Origin: Dasypus novemcinctus
Taxonomy: Eukaryota; Chordata; Mammalia; Cingulata; Dasypodidae
Length of the DNA: 64,000 nucleotides
Direction of reading: 5' to 3'
Assembly (NCBI RefSeq): GCF_030445035.2
Contig: NC_080694.1
Span: 73,919,147-73,983,146 of the forward strand
This document shows positions 11,158 to 22,841 of the stretch, in pieces (the first letter of the stretch is position 1; the number at the start of each line of letters is the position of its first letter). Below the pieces are notes generated by a model. The model was given only the letters and a program-made list of their open reading frames with translations. It did no database searches and had not been told where the DNA came from. Position numbers and translations under genes: made by a program.

Positions 11158-11863
11158 TGATGTGGACTAAGCATGGGAGGCTGTTCGTCTCTTTGTAAGT
11201 TAACCTAGTCTATATGTGTCCTGACCTGTGGGTGTGGGACAGTGAGAGGCTGCAGCCCTGCCCTTGGTGACCATGGCAGCGATGCCAGTTCCAGGAGACA
11301 ATTTAACAGTGCAAACTCTATATACAAACCAGTCAGTCCAGGGAAACTTTGATGGTGGTGATGCCAAAACTTAAGGGAACTTGGACTTGGCCTTGAATAG
11401 GAAATATAATACAGCCTGTGCATAAATTCAACATGATCTAATTCTGTATCCAAGTGTGCCTAGTCTCTAGAAATCCAGTTAAGTGACATAAACCCTATAG
11501 GCTTTGAATGTTCAAAGAGGATGTAAAACTGAATGTGTATTTAAAGTAGCATCCAGACTGAATGTGGGTGAGATGCTAATTCAAGCTCACCTAAAATGTG
11601 GGTGATATGTTCATTCAAAACCTATCTGGTACTCAGGCAAACACTTAACTAACAAAGAAAGTCATTTTCTTTCAAAAAAGCACCATTTGGCTACCCACCC
11701 TGTATAAAAGTAACTTAAAACTCTTTTTTGGGGCTCAGGTTTGGAACAGAATGCTCCCAAGACCAGCCAGCCATCAGTAAAACATTTTTTCCTTCTCAAA
11801 ATCATTCCTGAGTTCTGGCCTTTCTATATGCAAATAATTGAACCTCTCTCAACTTCTACAACA
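11158..11863 (+). repeat. 5' LTR of the 11-20 kb provirus (LTR family A)
   Basis: Begins TGATGTGGACTAAGC and ends TCTACAACA, giving TG...CA termini. A TATA box (TATAAAA) lies at about 11703. The 3' part (TCAAAATCATTCCTGAGT to CTACAACA) is shared with the LTRs at 15.1, 16.0, 18.8 and 20.2 kb. Confidence 0.8.
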
Positions 11864-11866
11864 TTT

Positions 11867-11885
11867 TGGGAGGCTCTCCCGGGAT
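11867..11885 (+). other. Putative primer-binding site, degenerate
   Basis: TGGGAGGCTCTCCCGGGAT begins 3 bp after the LTR end. It resembles the tRNA-Pro primer site of gammaretroviruses but has an extra base and substitutions, so tRNA identity is uncertain. Confidence 0.35.
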
Positions 11886-13893
11886 TGCAAATGAAGGCCA
11901 AAAACTGTAGCATTTTGCTACCCCTTCCAGATCCCCAAGGAAGCCAGGAGGACTCAGGTGAACCCTAATCTGGGTACCCCTGGATTAAATTTAATCTAGA
12001 AAAGATGTGGGCTCCACTGGAATCTTCCTGTCAAAAATCAAGGGCAATGGAAGGCCTGAAAGAAAATTCTGGGAATGAAAAAGAACTCCAAGCATGGAAA
12101 AAGGTAGGACTCCCTGGGGGAGCATGATCCTGGGAGGCTGATCACCTCTTGAGAGAACCACAGTACCCCCAGAAATTTGGGGGAAAGCCATTCTCTTTAG
12201 GTCTGAAAAAAGGAGAAAAAGGGGGAGAAGTCTGGTGTTTTGGGTTTGTCTAACTGCATGTTGGAATCTGGTACTGGTCTTGTCTCTGCTAAAAGAGTGA
12301 AGACTTAATTATGATGAGAAAGGATGTTTATAGGTTCAAGTCCGAACATCTTGGAAATTGGTTTGGGTTTTGGAAAACTTGATTATAGGAAAATGAATAG
12401 GCTTTTCTGGTGAGGCTTGGTCTAAGTGTAAAGTTAAACAGTGAAAAAAATCTAACTGGAATCTTTTGTTATGGTGCAGAATTGTGAATGAATTCACTTT
12501 ATATCAGATGTTAATGTTAAGTGTTCTTTCTTTCTAAGGTTTGTGATGGCTGTGGGGGCAGTCGTGCTGAAAAAATATAGAGAGAACTTGTGGGTCAGAT
12601 TAATAACTTCTGTGCTTTTGTCTGTGTCAGCTAAATGCTGGTGTTGGAGTTGTGCAGTTATGTAAAGTGGTGGAATTTGGTTGAGCTGGAACCCTCCCTT
12701 GCCATTGGCAAGTGGGTAAATTGATTTTGGGGCAAAACTGAGAAGTCTGGATGTTTGTGCATGCTCTGCTATCTCATCTCTGGTCTGCCCCTTTGCCCGG
12801 GGTTGGGGGCCATCTGTGTCCGTGCCACACACCTGGGTTTTTTGGGGCAGTCAGGGTAGTTGGGTCCTGGGAAGGACACTGAATTTAAATAAGTTCTTTT
12901 GGCCCATTTTGGCAGAAAGCTGGAAAGGGGGGAGTGGCTTGCCCCTTTCAAGTGAGTCCATGCCTTCTATTCATAAGCCGCATTCCTATTTGATCACTGT
13001 GCACCTGACTGCCTGGAAGGGGGGAGGTAAAGGAAATGCAGAACAGGATCAAAATAAATGCAATTTATTCCCTAAGGTGTCAAAGGCCAAAATAAATTTG
13101 CATTCTGCCCAGGTTCTGCTTTTCCGAATCTCTCTCTGTGAGACTCTGTAAAAATGCTTCAAAATATTTTAAAGCTGTAAATGTGTCTAAAAAAAGGAGG
13201 CTATTGCTTAAAAACAATAGACATCTAATCACTTAATAGCCTTTTTAATGGTCTGACTGGAAACTTCAGGGTTGTGAAACTGCAGGAAAAAAAAGAGATA
13301 AACCTCTACGTTAAAATCTGTGTTTGACTTTTGTCAGTTGCTGGCTCCTAAAAATTCACTATGAAAGGTAGCTTAAAAATGAATCTTTAAATGCCAGTAC
13401 TCTCTTGCTGATAAATTAAATGTGTAACTCACAGATAAAAATTTGTTCCCTTGCTAGAAAGAGGCAGAACTTCACAGGATTGTTACAAATACAATTCTTG
13501 TAACTTAATTAATAAAGGTATCCAATTCACCTTAAGGTTAATAAAAAACTTAATAAAAACTGTAACTAAGAGTTAAGATCACTTATTGATGCCTTTATAT
13601 TATAAAACAGCAGAAGGATAATAGCTGAAATTATAACTAGGTGGATTTAGCCTGAACCTATTACTGTAAGTGTAAATTTTAAACTAACCTTACCTTCATT
13701 TATGGTCACTTCAAGCCCAGCCTACCCTCACCCCTTGCCTTTGCTTATGGTTATTTCATAACAGCTTCTGCCCCTATAGTGCTGAAAAAAGCCAGTGTGA
13801 GACATCCCTTCTCCTGACCTATTGTTATTAGTAACCCTGCTTTCTCTCATGGAATTCAAAGTAAAATATAAGGTTCTGAAACAAAGGAAAATT
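11886..13893 (+). other. Internal region of the family A provirus, non-coding
   Basis: AT-rich internal sequence between the primer site and the first nested LTR. The longest frames are about 110 codons and resemble no retroviral protein I know. Probably a non-autonomous ERV interior or one decayed beyond recognition. The same holds for 14456-15066, 15657-15974 and 17360-18807. Confidence 0.4.
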
Positions 13894-13898
13894 GTATT

Positions 13899-14450
13899 TG
13901 TTGGAGAAAATATGGCACTTACTGGGACATGGAGACTGATTGACCATAAGCAAAGAATTTATTGAGAAGCTCTCCCAATGGAGGGGTCTGAAGAACAGGC
14001 TTCAGCTCCCCCACCAGCATGGTGGGCGTCTGAAGAGAGACTTCAGCCCACTCATGGAAGGGGGGACTTGAATTTAGACAGAACTTTCCTAGGTGGGGAA
14101 ATGATAGTGGGAGGGGTGTTGAGGGTCCAAGTGAGGTAGTGGGAGGGGGTTGAGGGAGTCTATGGCTTCTTGGAATGCTGCAGGGGCAAATGTTTCTTTT
14201 GATCTGTAGGGTTTTAGTGGGTTTGTAAATAATGATGATTTGGTAGAGGTAGTAAAGATCTCCATCTCCCTCTGCAGGCACGTGCAGATGGTGAAGATCT
14301 CTATCTCCCTTTGCTCCTATATCTACAGGGTTCCTTTTTCAACCTGTGGGAAAGTGCTGCCCTCAGACATGAGGGAGGGGGTTTACCTTTTTCCCAGTGA
14401 TATCAGGGGAAACTGAGGTACAGCTTGTTAATTATTGCAAACTTCTAACA
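13899..14450 (-). repeat. Solo LTR nested in the provirus (different family)
   Basis: TG...CA termini (TGTTGGAG at 13899, TTCTAACA ending at 14450). A perfect 5-bp target duplication GTATT lies at 13894-13898 and 14451-14455. In the minus orientation an AATAAA (complement at about 13961) sits near the 3' end, which sets the strand. Not similar to LTR family A. Confidence 0.8.
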
Positions 14451-15066
14451 GTATTAAAGCATTGAAAACATTGTGGCTATAAGCCATTAGTTAAAAAACA
14501 AAATTCTTGTGCAAAACTGCATGGTTATAGTGCAAATAAAAAAAAAACTTTAAAAATCTTGAATTATTTTGCAGTCACACTTGTTTTATAAAAAATTGAA
14601 AGTTTTAAGTAACTAAGTTGTGTTTCTGTGTCAAACTATTCATGTCTGCCTATTGCTCAAATTGCTGGGGTTAAGTATATAGTTACATAAGTAATATATA
14701 TTTCTAAAACCTAAATTAAACTGAATGGTATATAAAATAATACAATTTATAAGTAACATCAATGAGTTGTGTTTCTTTGTCCAGCTCTATTTGTATCTGC
14801 CTGTTTCCTCAGTGTACATCTTCATGCATCAGGATAATAATATCAAATTAACTAATAAAAATTCTTAAAAGAGCTTTATTCAAATTGTCAAAAGTTAAAT
14901 ATGCAGTTATATATGTGAATAAATATTCCTGGAGTCCAAATTAAGCTAAGCAGGATGGAAAGGTCATATTAAAATCTGATTATAAACATTATCGGAAAAG
15001 GGCCTTCTCTTTACTTGAGAGCTTTGAGGGTGGGACTAGGTGTGGCAGATTAAACCTATCTACTAG

Positions 15067-15652
15067 TGTTGTAGAATTTGAGAAGTTCAATTATTTGCAT
15101 ATAGAAAGGCCAGGACTCAGGAATGATTTTGAGAAGGAAAAATGGTTTATTGATCGCCGGCCGGACTCTGGAGCTTTCTGTTTCAAACCCGAGCCTCGAA
15201 CAAGATTTTCAATTTCCTTTTATACAGGGTGGGGAGTTAAATGGTGCTTTTATCAAAGAAAACTTTCTTTGTTAGTTAAGTCTTTGCTTGAGTACTGGAT
15301 AGGTTTTCTGAACATTCAAAGCCCATATCACTTAACTGGATTTCTAGAGACTAGGCACACTCGGACACAGAATTAGATGATTTTGAATTTATGCACAGGC
15401 TATATTATATTTCCTATTCGAGGCCAAGTCCAAGTTCCCTTAAGCCTCGGCATCACCACCATCAGAGTTTCCCTGGACTGACTGGCATGTATAGAGTTTG
15501 CATTGCTAAATTGCCTCCTGGGACTGGAATCATTGCCATGGTCACCAAGGGCAGGCTGTAGCCTCTTACTGCCCCACACCCACAAGTTTCAGGACAAACA
15601 GCTTAGGTGATCTCCAAGGAGACAAAGAGCCTCCCACCCATAGCCCACATCA
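15067..15652 (-). repeat. Solo LTR, family A, nested in the provirus
   Basis: Reverse-complement copy of the family A LTR: starts TGTTGTAGAA and ends TAGCCCACATCA. A perfect 4-bp duplication CTAG flanks it (15063-15066 and 15653-15656). Its U3 resembles the 11158 and 18808 copies, including the region complementary to GATGGTGGTGATGC. Confidence 0.85.
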
Positions 15653-15974
15653 CTAGGATTGGGAATTAAGAATTAGTTTGTCCTGTAATTTCCCAGTTTA
15701 AACCTTTTGACAGCCTTAAAATAAGGGTGGTCAGTGGTTTGTTGCCAAATTTCAGTAAGTAAAAAAAAGCCCATAAAAACTATGGAAAGATCTTTCTTGG
15801 ATTATGATTAAACAAATTATGTAATTGTAATGTGTTTCAGAACCTGGTAGTCAGTATGCTCTTAAAAATCATTTGCAGTTCCAGAATTTAAACAAAGAAA
15901 AGAGGTTAGCTTCCTGTAAAAAAAATCCTTGCATAAACTATAATGGTTTCAATTTTATTTAGCTTGGGTGTAAC

Positions 15975-17359
15975 TGATGTGGGCTATGGGTGGGAGGCTC
16001 TTCACCTCTTTGTAGATAACCTAAGCTGTCTGTGACTTGTGGCTGTGGGATGGTAAGAGACTGCAGTCCTGCCCTTGGTGACCATGGCAATGACTCCAGT
16101 CTGGGAGAAACAGTTTAGCAATGCAAACTCTATAAACTTTAAATATTCAGGGAAAATGCAAACCAAATGTGCTAAAAGCTTATCTAGAATGTGTAAAGTC
16201 CATGCTAAAAGCTTACCTAGGATGTGGAAGATATATTGTAATTCAAACCTATTAAGAACTGAAACAAAAGGAACATTTGGCCTTTCCTCTCTGTATAAAA
16301 GGAACTCAAAAATCTTGTTCCAGTCTTGGGTTTGAAACAGAAAGCTCCTGAGTCTGGCCCGCCATCAATAAGCCATTTTTCCTGCGGTCACCCCTCGGGC
16401 TGAAGTGTGGTTTGCTGACCTGGAGGGGAGCGGCGGCCGCGGTAGGCCTATTCCAAACTGCTGCCCCTGTAATAGGGTGGTTGGTCGGGCCCACCGCCAC
16501 CCCTGAAGGAAGCTCGGCATGGGCGCAGAGTGCCCTCGGGTCTCCCCTTCTCAGCAGCCATGCTTCCGTGGCCGCCCCTCCTCCCAAATAGCGCCACACG
16601 ATGCGCAGGCCGGAAAATTCCAGTCTGCCCTTTTCCCCTCCCCCGACAGCAGCAACAGCCAGGTGTGGGCAGAAAAATCCAGTCTGCCCTTTTCCCTCCC
16701 CCCGACAGCAGCAACAGCCAGGCATGGGCGGGAAACTCAAGTCTGCCCTCCACCCCAGCAACAGCAGCCACCAATCCCTAAACCCTGCCCCTTCCCCCAT
16801 CAACAGCGACAGCCAATCCCTAACCACCACCCCTCCCCCATCCAGTACCGCCCACTGACCTTTCGCCGGCAACCAATCAGAACAGGGTGTGGCTTCGACC
16901 AATCAGCCTTCCCCAGCCCCTATAAAACTGTTGCCTCTCCCTCAATAAAGTGGACTTGCATGTTTACCTTGTCTCCGAGGTAGTTCTTCTGCCGTGCGCC
17001 CTCCAGTCCTGAGAGCCCCCGACAAGGGCCTGGCCTCCCTTGTCCCCAGTTCATCGCCTGCTTCTCCGGGCGACCCCTTCATCGCCGGCTTCGCTGGGCG
17101 ACCCCGTCAGCTGAACTGCGCAACCCCTTGTGAGACCGATCCCTCGTCTGCTGCCGGACCGACCCCTTGTCCCAAGTGGGACCGACCCCTCATCCCAAGC
17201 GGGACCGACCCCTCGTCCAGAGCTGGACTGACCCCTCGTCCGCAGCCAGACCCCACCTCTACCGACCGAGCAAGCCGTCGCATTTTCCTTCTCAAAATCA
17301 TTCCTGAGTCCTGGCCTTTCTATACGCAAATAATTGAACCTCTCTCAAATTCTACAACA
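15975..17359 (+). repeat. Solo LTR, family A subtype B, carrying a nested LTR
   Basis: Starts TGATGTGGGCTATGGG and ends TTCTACAACA. The flanks are TAAC and TAAT, a 4-bp duplication with one mismatch. Its U3 matches the LTR at 20226 (phrase AATATTCAGGGAAAATGC) rather than the 11158 copy, so there are two subtypes in the window. It is interrupted at 16383-17282 by an unrelated LTR. Confidence 0.8.
16383..17282 (+). repeat. Unrelated 900-bp solo LTR inside an LTR
   Basis: TG...CA element inserted in the T-rich stretch near the 3' end of the host LTR, with a 6-bp duplication TTTTCC at 16377-16382 and 17283-17288. It has a full promoter layout: U3 direct repeats of 59-60 bp starting at about 16621, 16680 and 16740, two CCAAT boxes (16873, 16899), TATAAAA at 16921 and AATAAA at 16944-16949. 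The long U5 carries about four copies of a 22-bp GACCGACCCCTCGTCC-type unit (17140-17245). GC-rich, unlike its host LTR. Confidence 0.8.
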
Positions 17360-18807
17360 TAATCTCTCTTAGTTTATAAATTACCCATTAAATAAATTAA
17401 CATATGTACAAAATCTTTGGAGTAATAAAAACTGTAAGTTCATGTTAATGAAATTAAGCTAAAAATTATAAATATGCACTCTTAAATAAAGTTCTTTGGT
17501 TGGTAATTATAATTTAATAATTTTATTTAAATGCACGTTAACTTGTCTATGTAGTTGTAGTCAATTATAAAAAGTTTGTAATAACTTCTTCCAAACTAAA
17601 AACATTTAAATGGTTCTAGTTCTAAAAGTCATTGTTAACTAAAAACCTGGATTGCTATTGGTGGCAAAGAATAACTCCATGATAATAAAATCTGTCAAAT
17701 GGCAACTACAAAGTGCATATTTAAGTAAACAGTAATAAAAAGTTATCTTGATTCTTTTGGGAATCTTCCATTTTCATTTTACCAATAAAAAATAGTTTTT
17801 TCCCCCTCTATTACTAAAGTAAAATACCTACCATTATCTTCATGGTAAGATTGTATAAATAAACAAAGTCATTTGATATATGATGTGTTGCATTAAAATG
17901 TTTAACATATGTTAAACAAGAAATAACCTTTAACATTGTCAAACTCTGTTGTGCATTCAAACCAGGCCTTGAGTACATTACAGGTTGCCTTTCCATGTGA
18001 GTTATTGGCTAGGTTGGTCACTAACCCCTCAAATAAAAATGTTTGCTATATCAGTCCCTATATCAGTTTGAAGCTCCTGCAAGCAGCCAATGATGGCTCG
18101 GTACAGCCAAGCATACAATGGATATCACCTCCAGACTGGCACTGTTCCATAGTGCCAGAGAGTACTATGCACCAGGCTGGTAGAATACTGGAAACTCTAT
18201 GATCAACGATGCCGCGACTTGCTCACTGTGTAAAGAATATGCTAAGTGGAGGCATGATTACCAGGACACCATAAGTAAAACTTAAAATACAATTGGCATT
18301 ATGGAGAGATGACATGAAAAGTATTACAAACCTGAAACTTAAAAATATTAATTGCAACTCAGAATCCTTATGCATTAAGTAATACATTAATTAATATTAA
18401 GTGCTGTACTTTTATCCTATACTAAATATATGCCTAATAATTATAATGCTATCTTTTCTATTCTGGGTCAGGTACAAGAGTGTATTAAACATGTTAAATT
18501 CCTGGTAACTTCATTTTCTAAATAGTTAATAAACATGTCTATAAAATAAGGTCGCGATCTTAGCTAAAAAACAATGGGCCCCCAGTGGCTCACAGGTAGC
18601 TGGTCAATCGGTGCCAGGCTCAGCCAACTTACTATTCTCCTGTACTCTACTGTGTAGCAAAAATGAGCTTGCTTGCTAATAATGAGTCACCTATTGAACT
18701 GTCAAAATTACCAAAAATTATACAATTAAAAACAAAATATAAAAAACTTTATTCTGTAGTTATGATCATTCCCACAGCTAAAAATGAAGAAAATTTCCAT
18801 CGTGGTG

Positions 18808-19919
18808 TGATGTGGGCTATGGGTGGGAGGCTCTTTGTCTCTTTGGAGATAACCTTAACCTAAGCTGTCTGTCCTGACTTGTGGGTGTGGGTAAGAGGCT
18901 GCAGCCCTGCCCTTCAGTGACTCCGGTCACGGGAGGCCATTTAGCAATGCAAACTCTATATACATACCAGTCAGTCCAGGGAAACTCTGATGGTGGTGAT
19001 GCTGAAACTTAAGGGAACTTGGGCTTGGCCTCGAATGGGAAATATAATATAGTGTGTGCATAAATTCAAAATCATCTAATTTTGTATCCAAGTATGCCTA
19101 GTCTCGAGAAATCCAGTTAAGTGATTAAACACTATAGGCTTTGAATGTTCAAAAAGGATGTAAAACTGAATGTATATTCAAAGTAGCATCCAGATGGAAT
19201 GGGCAAGATGCTAATTCAAGCTTACCTAAAATGTGGGTGATATGTTAATTCAAAACTTATCTGGGGAAGCAGACTTGGCCCAGTGGTTAGGGCATCTGTC
19301 TACCGCATGGGAGGTCCGCAGATCAAACCCTTGGCCTCCTTGACCCATGAGCAGCTGGCCCATGTGCAGTGCTGATGCGCACAAGGAGTGCCCTGCCACT
19401 CAGGGGTGTCCCCACATAGGGGAGTCCCACATGCAAGGAGTGCCCCCCGTAAGGAGGGGGCCACCCAGTGCAAAAGAAAGTGCAGCCTGCCCAGGAATAA
19501 CACTGCACACATGGGGAGCTGGCCCAACAAGATGATGCAACAAAAAGAAACACAGATTCCCATGCCACTGACAACAACAGAAGCAGGGAAAAAGAAGAAC
19601 ATGCAGCAGAGAACAGACAACTGGGGGGTGTGGGAGGGAGGGGAAATAAATACATAAAATAAATCTTAAAAAAAAAATTATCTGGTACTCAGGCAAACAT
19701 TTAACTAACAATGAAAGTCATTTTCTTTCATAAAAGCACCATTTGACTCCCCAACCTGTATAAAAGGAACTTAAAAATCTTGTATGGGGCTCCAGTTTAA
19801 AACAGAAAGCTCCCTAGTCTGGCCAGCCATCATTAAATCATTTTTTCCTTCTCAAAATCATTCCTGAGTCCTGGCCTTTCTATATACAAATAATTAAACC
19901 TCTCTCGACTTCTACAACA
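18808..19919 (+). repeat. 3' LTR of the 11-20 kb provirus, with nested SINE
   Basis: Family A LTR closely similar to the 11158 copy (U3 phrase 'CTGATGGTGGTGATGCTG'; end 'CTTCTACAACA'). It is lengthened by a DAS SINE at 19265-19677. TATA at about 19759, polyadenylation-type ATTAAA at about 19832. Confidence 0.8.
19265..19677 (+). mobile_element. DAS SINE, long form (DAS-III-like), in the LTR
   Basis: About 413 bp. The tRNA-like head begins GGAAGCAGACTTGGCCCAG, followed by a long body ('AGCTGGCCCATGTGCAGTGC') and an A-rich tail. The flanking duplication is TTATCTGG (19257-19264 and 19678-19685). It splits the LTR cleanly. Confidence 0.92.
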
Positions 19920-20222
19920 ATATGGGGGCATTTTTGGGACTTGGATTTGTCCCTGAATGATATTTCAGGGACAGAAACAGGACATTATATATCCTGCCAT
20001 AATCCACTTAATGGACTGGGAGAGTCTAAACTACAAAGTAAACTATAATCTATGCTGTGTAGCAGTGCTCCAAAATGTATTCATCAAATGCAGTGAATGC
20101 ACCACACTAATGAAAGACGTTGTTGATATGGGAGGAGTGGTGTGAGGAGTGGGGTATATGGAACCTCATATTTTTTAATGTAATATTTTGTGTGATCTTT
20201 GTATCTTTAAAAAAAGATAATA
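19920..20222 (+). mobile_element. Xenarthran L1 3' UTR, downstream half (split element)
   Basis: Resumes the element interrupted at 11157 ('ATATGGGGGCATTTTTGG') and runs to the A-rich tail at about 20222. Colinear with 5690-5985. Confidence 0.8.
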
Positions 20223-20225
20223 GAA

Positions 20226-20689
20226 TGTTGTAGAAGTCAAGGGGTTCAATTATTTGCATATAGTAAGGCCAGGACTCAGGAATAATTTTGGGAAGGAAAA
20301 ATGATTTATTTATGACAGGCCAGGCTCGGAGCTTCTAATTCCAAAATCCAAACACCGAACAAGATTTTTGAATTCCTTTTATACAGAAGAAGGGCCAAAC
20401 GGTTCTTTGTTTCATTGCTCAATAGACTTGAATTAATTCCACATCCTAGGTAAGCTTTAACATGGGCTTCATACATTCTAGATAAGCTTTTAGCACATTT
20501 GGTTTGCATTTTCCCTGAATATTTAAAGTTTATAGAGTTTGCATGGCTAAATTGCCTCCTGGGACTGGAGTCGTTGCCATGGTCACCAAGGGCAGTGCTG
20601 CAGCCTCTTACCGTCTCACACCCACAAGTCACAGACAGCTTAGGTTAACTAAGAAGAGACAAACAGCCTCCCACCCATAGCCCACATCA
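20226..20689 (-). repeat. Solo LTR, family A subtype B
   Basis: Starts TGTTGTAGAAG and ends GCCCACATCA, with a perfect 4-bp duplication AGAA at 20222-20225 and 20690-20693. It landed in the A tail of the L1 that the neighbouring provirus had split. U3 matches the 15975 copy. Confidence 0.87.
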
Positions 20690-21433
20690 AGAAAAATTAA
20701 TTTTAAAGTCCACAGTTTAAAAAATTACTCACTTATGGTAAGGACTAACCTGCCTACAATAATAATCTAAAAAAAAAAAACCATCACTGTGACATTTATC
20801 AGTGCTTCACACATCTAACAAACCCTGAAGTTGTCAACTACATTGTTATCACTTCCTTAAAGCCAAAAACTTAAGCACAAATCAGAATTAGGAGAAACTT
20901 TAGAATGTTCACGTTTGTATGCATGTTTGACTGAAGTTTCAAAGATTCCACATATAACAAAGCCACAACTTTGAAGCAAAATGAATGTTAAAAGTATTTG
21001 GCCCTTCTGACAAACATACTCTACATAAGCAGGCAAAACAGTGAATAGTAAGAACAGTATATTTTCAGGAGTGAAAGCAATCACTTATTTCCTTTATCAT
21101 AAAACAAAGGTCAATGAGTCAAGATTTTAATAACATTGACCAAGTTATTTTCTATTCTGAAATGGCTTTTCAAGTTGTGTTTTTAAAAATGTATCCATCC
21201 ATGTATCTGTATTAAACTTATATATAAAAAACACGCTCAGAATTCTAATCTTATGTATAAATGATAACTTATCAAACATACTCCAAATACTACATAATAA
21301 TGCTACCATTTACATTCATGTGCTTCATCTGAAAGACTTATCTTACAAACAGGAGTTTTACTCTGTTTCTCCAGAGTAAATGTTCCTGTGTCTAAAACTT
21401 TAAATGATTATCAAAAAAAAAAAAAAAAAAAAA
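20690..21433. other. Unassigned AT-rich sequence ending in an A-run
   Basis: No frame or repeat recognised. It ends in about 20 A residues at 21414-21433, which could be the tail of a retrocopied 3' UTR. No target duplication could be matched. Confidence 0.35.
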
Positions 21434-21499
21434 GATTCAAATAATTCATGCTGTGCATTTTCCTTCATTGGGATTTGATAAACTCTTCTCCAAATCTCT

Positions 21500-22560
21500 C
21501 ACTCTTGTTTTTTACTTTCAGGCTATAGCACCCCCTTTAGTATCTCTTGCAAAGCTGGTCTTCTGGTAACATATTCTATCCATTTTTGTTTGTGAAGACT
21601 TTGAACTCACCCTCATTTTTTGAGGACAACTTCGCTGAATACAGAATTTTTGGCTGGCAGTTTTTTTCTTTCAGTGCCTTAAATACTTCATACCACTTTC
21701 TTCTCTCCTCTGTGGTTTCTGATGAGAGGATGGCACTTAATCTTATTGAGTTTCCCTAGTATGTGATGTCTTTTGGGGGGGATTTTTTTATACTTTATTT
21801 TTAAAGAGGTCTTAGCTTACAGAAAAGATACATCAAATATATAGGGGATTTGCATGAGATGCTTTTCTTTTGCTGCTTTCAGAATCTTCTCTTTATTTCT
21901 GATATTCATCACTCCAAATAGTAATTGTCTGGGGGGTAGATCTATTGAGATTCATTCTGTTTGCCTGCTTTGTTCTTCTTGGATATTGATATTTATGTCC
22001 TTCATAAGGGTTGGGAAGTCCTCAGTCATTATTTCCTCAAATATTATTTCTGCCCCTTTTCCATTCTCTTCTACTTCTGCGACACCAATAATGCAAATAT
22101 TTGTGTGTTTTTCATTGTCATTTAATTCCCTGATACTCTGTTCCATTTTTTCCATTCTCTTTTCTTTCTGTTTTCCTGTCTTTTCCATTTCAGATGTTCT
22201 GTCTTTGAAATCACTAATTTTGTCTTCAGGCAATTCAAATCTGCTCTTATGTGCCTCAAATGTATTTTCAATCTCATAATGTTCAATCCCATAATGTTTG
22301 TAACTTTTCTTTGCAGACTTTCAAATTGTTCTTTATGTGCCCCCAGTGTCTTCTTAATATCCTTATTTCTTTAGTCATATTTTCTTTAAATTCTTTGAAG
22401 TGATTTAGGAGAGCTGTGTGATTATCACTGATTAATTGTATTAAATTCAGTATATCTTTAGGATATTTGGATTGTTCTCTCTGGCCATCTCTTTCTGTTT
22501 TCTAGCATAGCTTTTAATTTTTTCTGATGTTTAGGCATCTGAATATGTTGGTATCTTTAC
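21500..22560 (-). pseudogene. L1 ORF1-containing remnant (antisense)
   Basis: On the minus strand, codons at 21952-22233 encode a coiled-coil-like stretch rich in E, K and M. The part KHTNICIIGVAEVEENGKGA (about residues 42-61 of that frame) is characteristic of the L1 ORF1 RNA-binding protein. The surrounding antisense sequence ('CTTGCAAAGCTGGTCTTCTG', 'TTCAGAATCTTCTCTTTATT') belongs to the same old L1 or half-L1 family. Only a fragment is open, the rest is broken, and an L1-like insertion sits at about 21785-21855. Not expected to make protein. Confidence 0.7.
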
Positions 22561-22826
22561 ACTGCTGGCTATTATCTCTCTTTTGTCTATTTTTCCCCCA
22601 AAGCTCTTTATTTTTATCTTTTAATGTTTTTATTATTTTTTAAGATACATAGATCATACAAAACCATAGGTCTTCTTTTATATTTGTTTCAACATATTCT
22701 CAGTATTTAAAATAGGCCAGCTTGAGGTTTTAAAATCGGACCAGGGACTCACTAGTGAGGTGCAGATTTTTCTCCCTGGGGTTGGATACGGAGAGCACAG
22801 TTTTTGCCATGCAGTTTCCAGAGGGG

Positions 22827-22841
22827 CCAGCAGATGGCGCT
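22827..22841 (+). promoter_or_regulatory. Candidate CTCF-binding motif
   Basis: CCAGCAGATGGCGCT fits the 15-base CTCF core consensus CCASYAGRKGGCRSY at every position. It lies in repeat-like sequence following the L1 remnant. Occupancy cannot be judged from sequence. Confidence 0.4.

Larger units (their letters stand above)
11158..19919 (+). mobile_element. ERV-type proviral insertion with nested later insertions
   Basis: Bounded by two LTRs of the same family in the same orientation (11158-11863 and 18808-19919). It interrupts an L1 3' UTR whose two halves fit together across it. The flanking 4-bp duplication is ATGT (11154-11157) against ATAT (19920-19923), one mismatch. Inside lie a minus-strand LTR (13899-14450), a second minus-strand LTR of the same family (15067-15652), a plus-strand LTR of the same family (15975-17359) that contains an unrelated LTR (16383-17282), and a DAS SINE within the 3' LTR. 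The interior has no recognisable gag, pol or env frame. Confidence 0.72.

Noticed and set aside
15095-15376. 93-codon frame MHIERPGLRN...
   Set aside because: Lies entirely inside a solo LTR (15067-15652).
19300-19711. Several overlapping frames of about 100 codons
   Set aside because: All lie within or across a DAS SINE; similar frames occur at every long-form DAS copy (31.5, 44.4, 45.1 kb).
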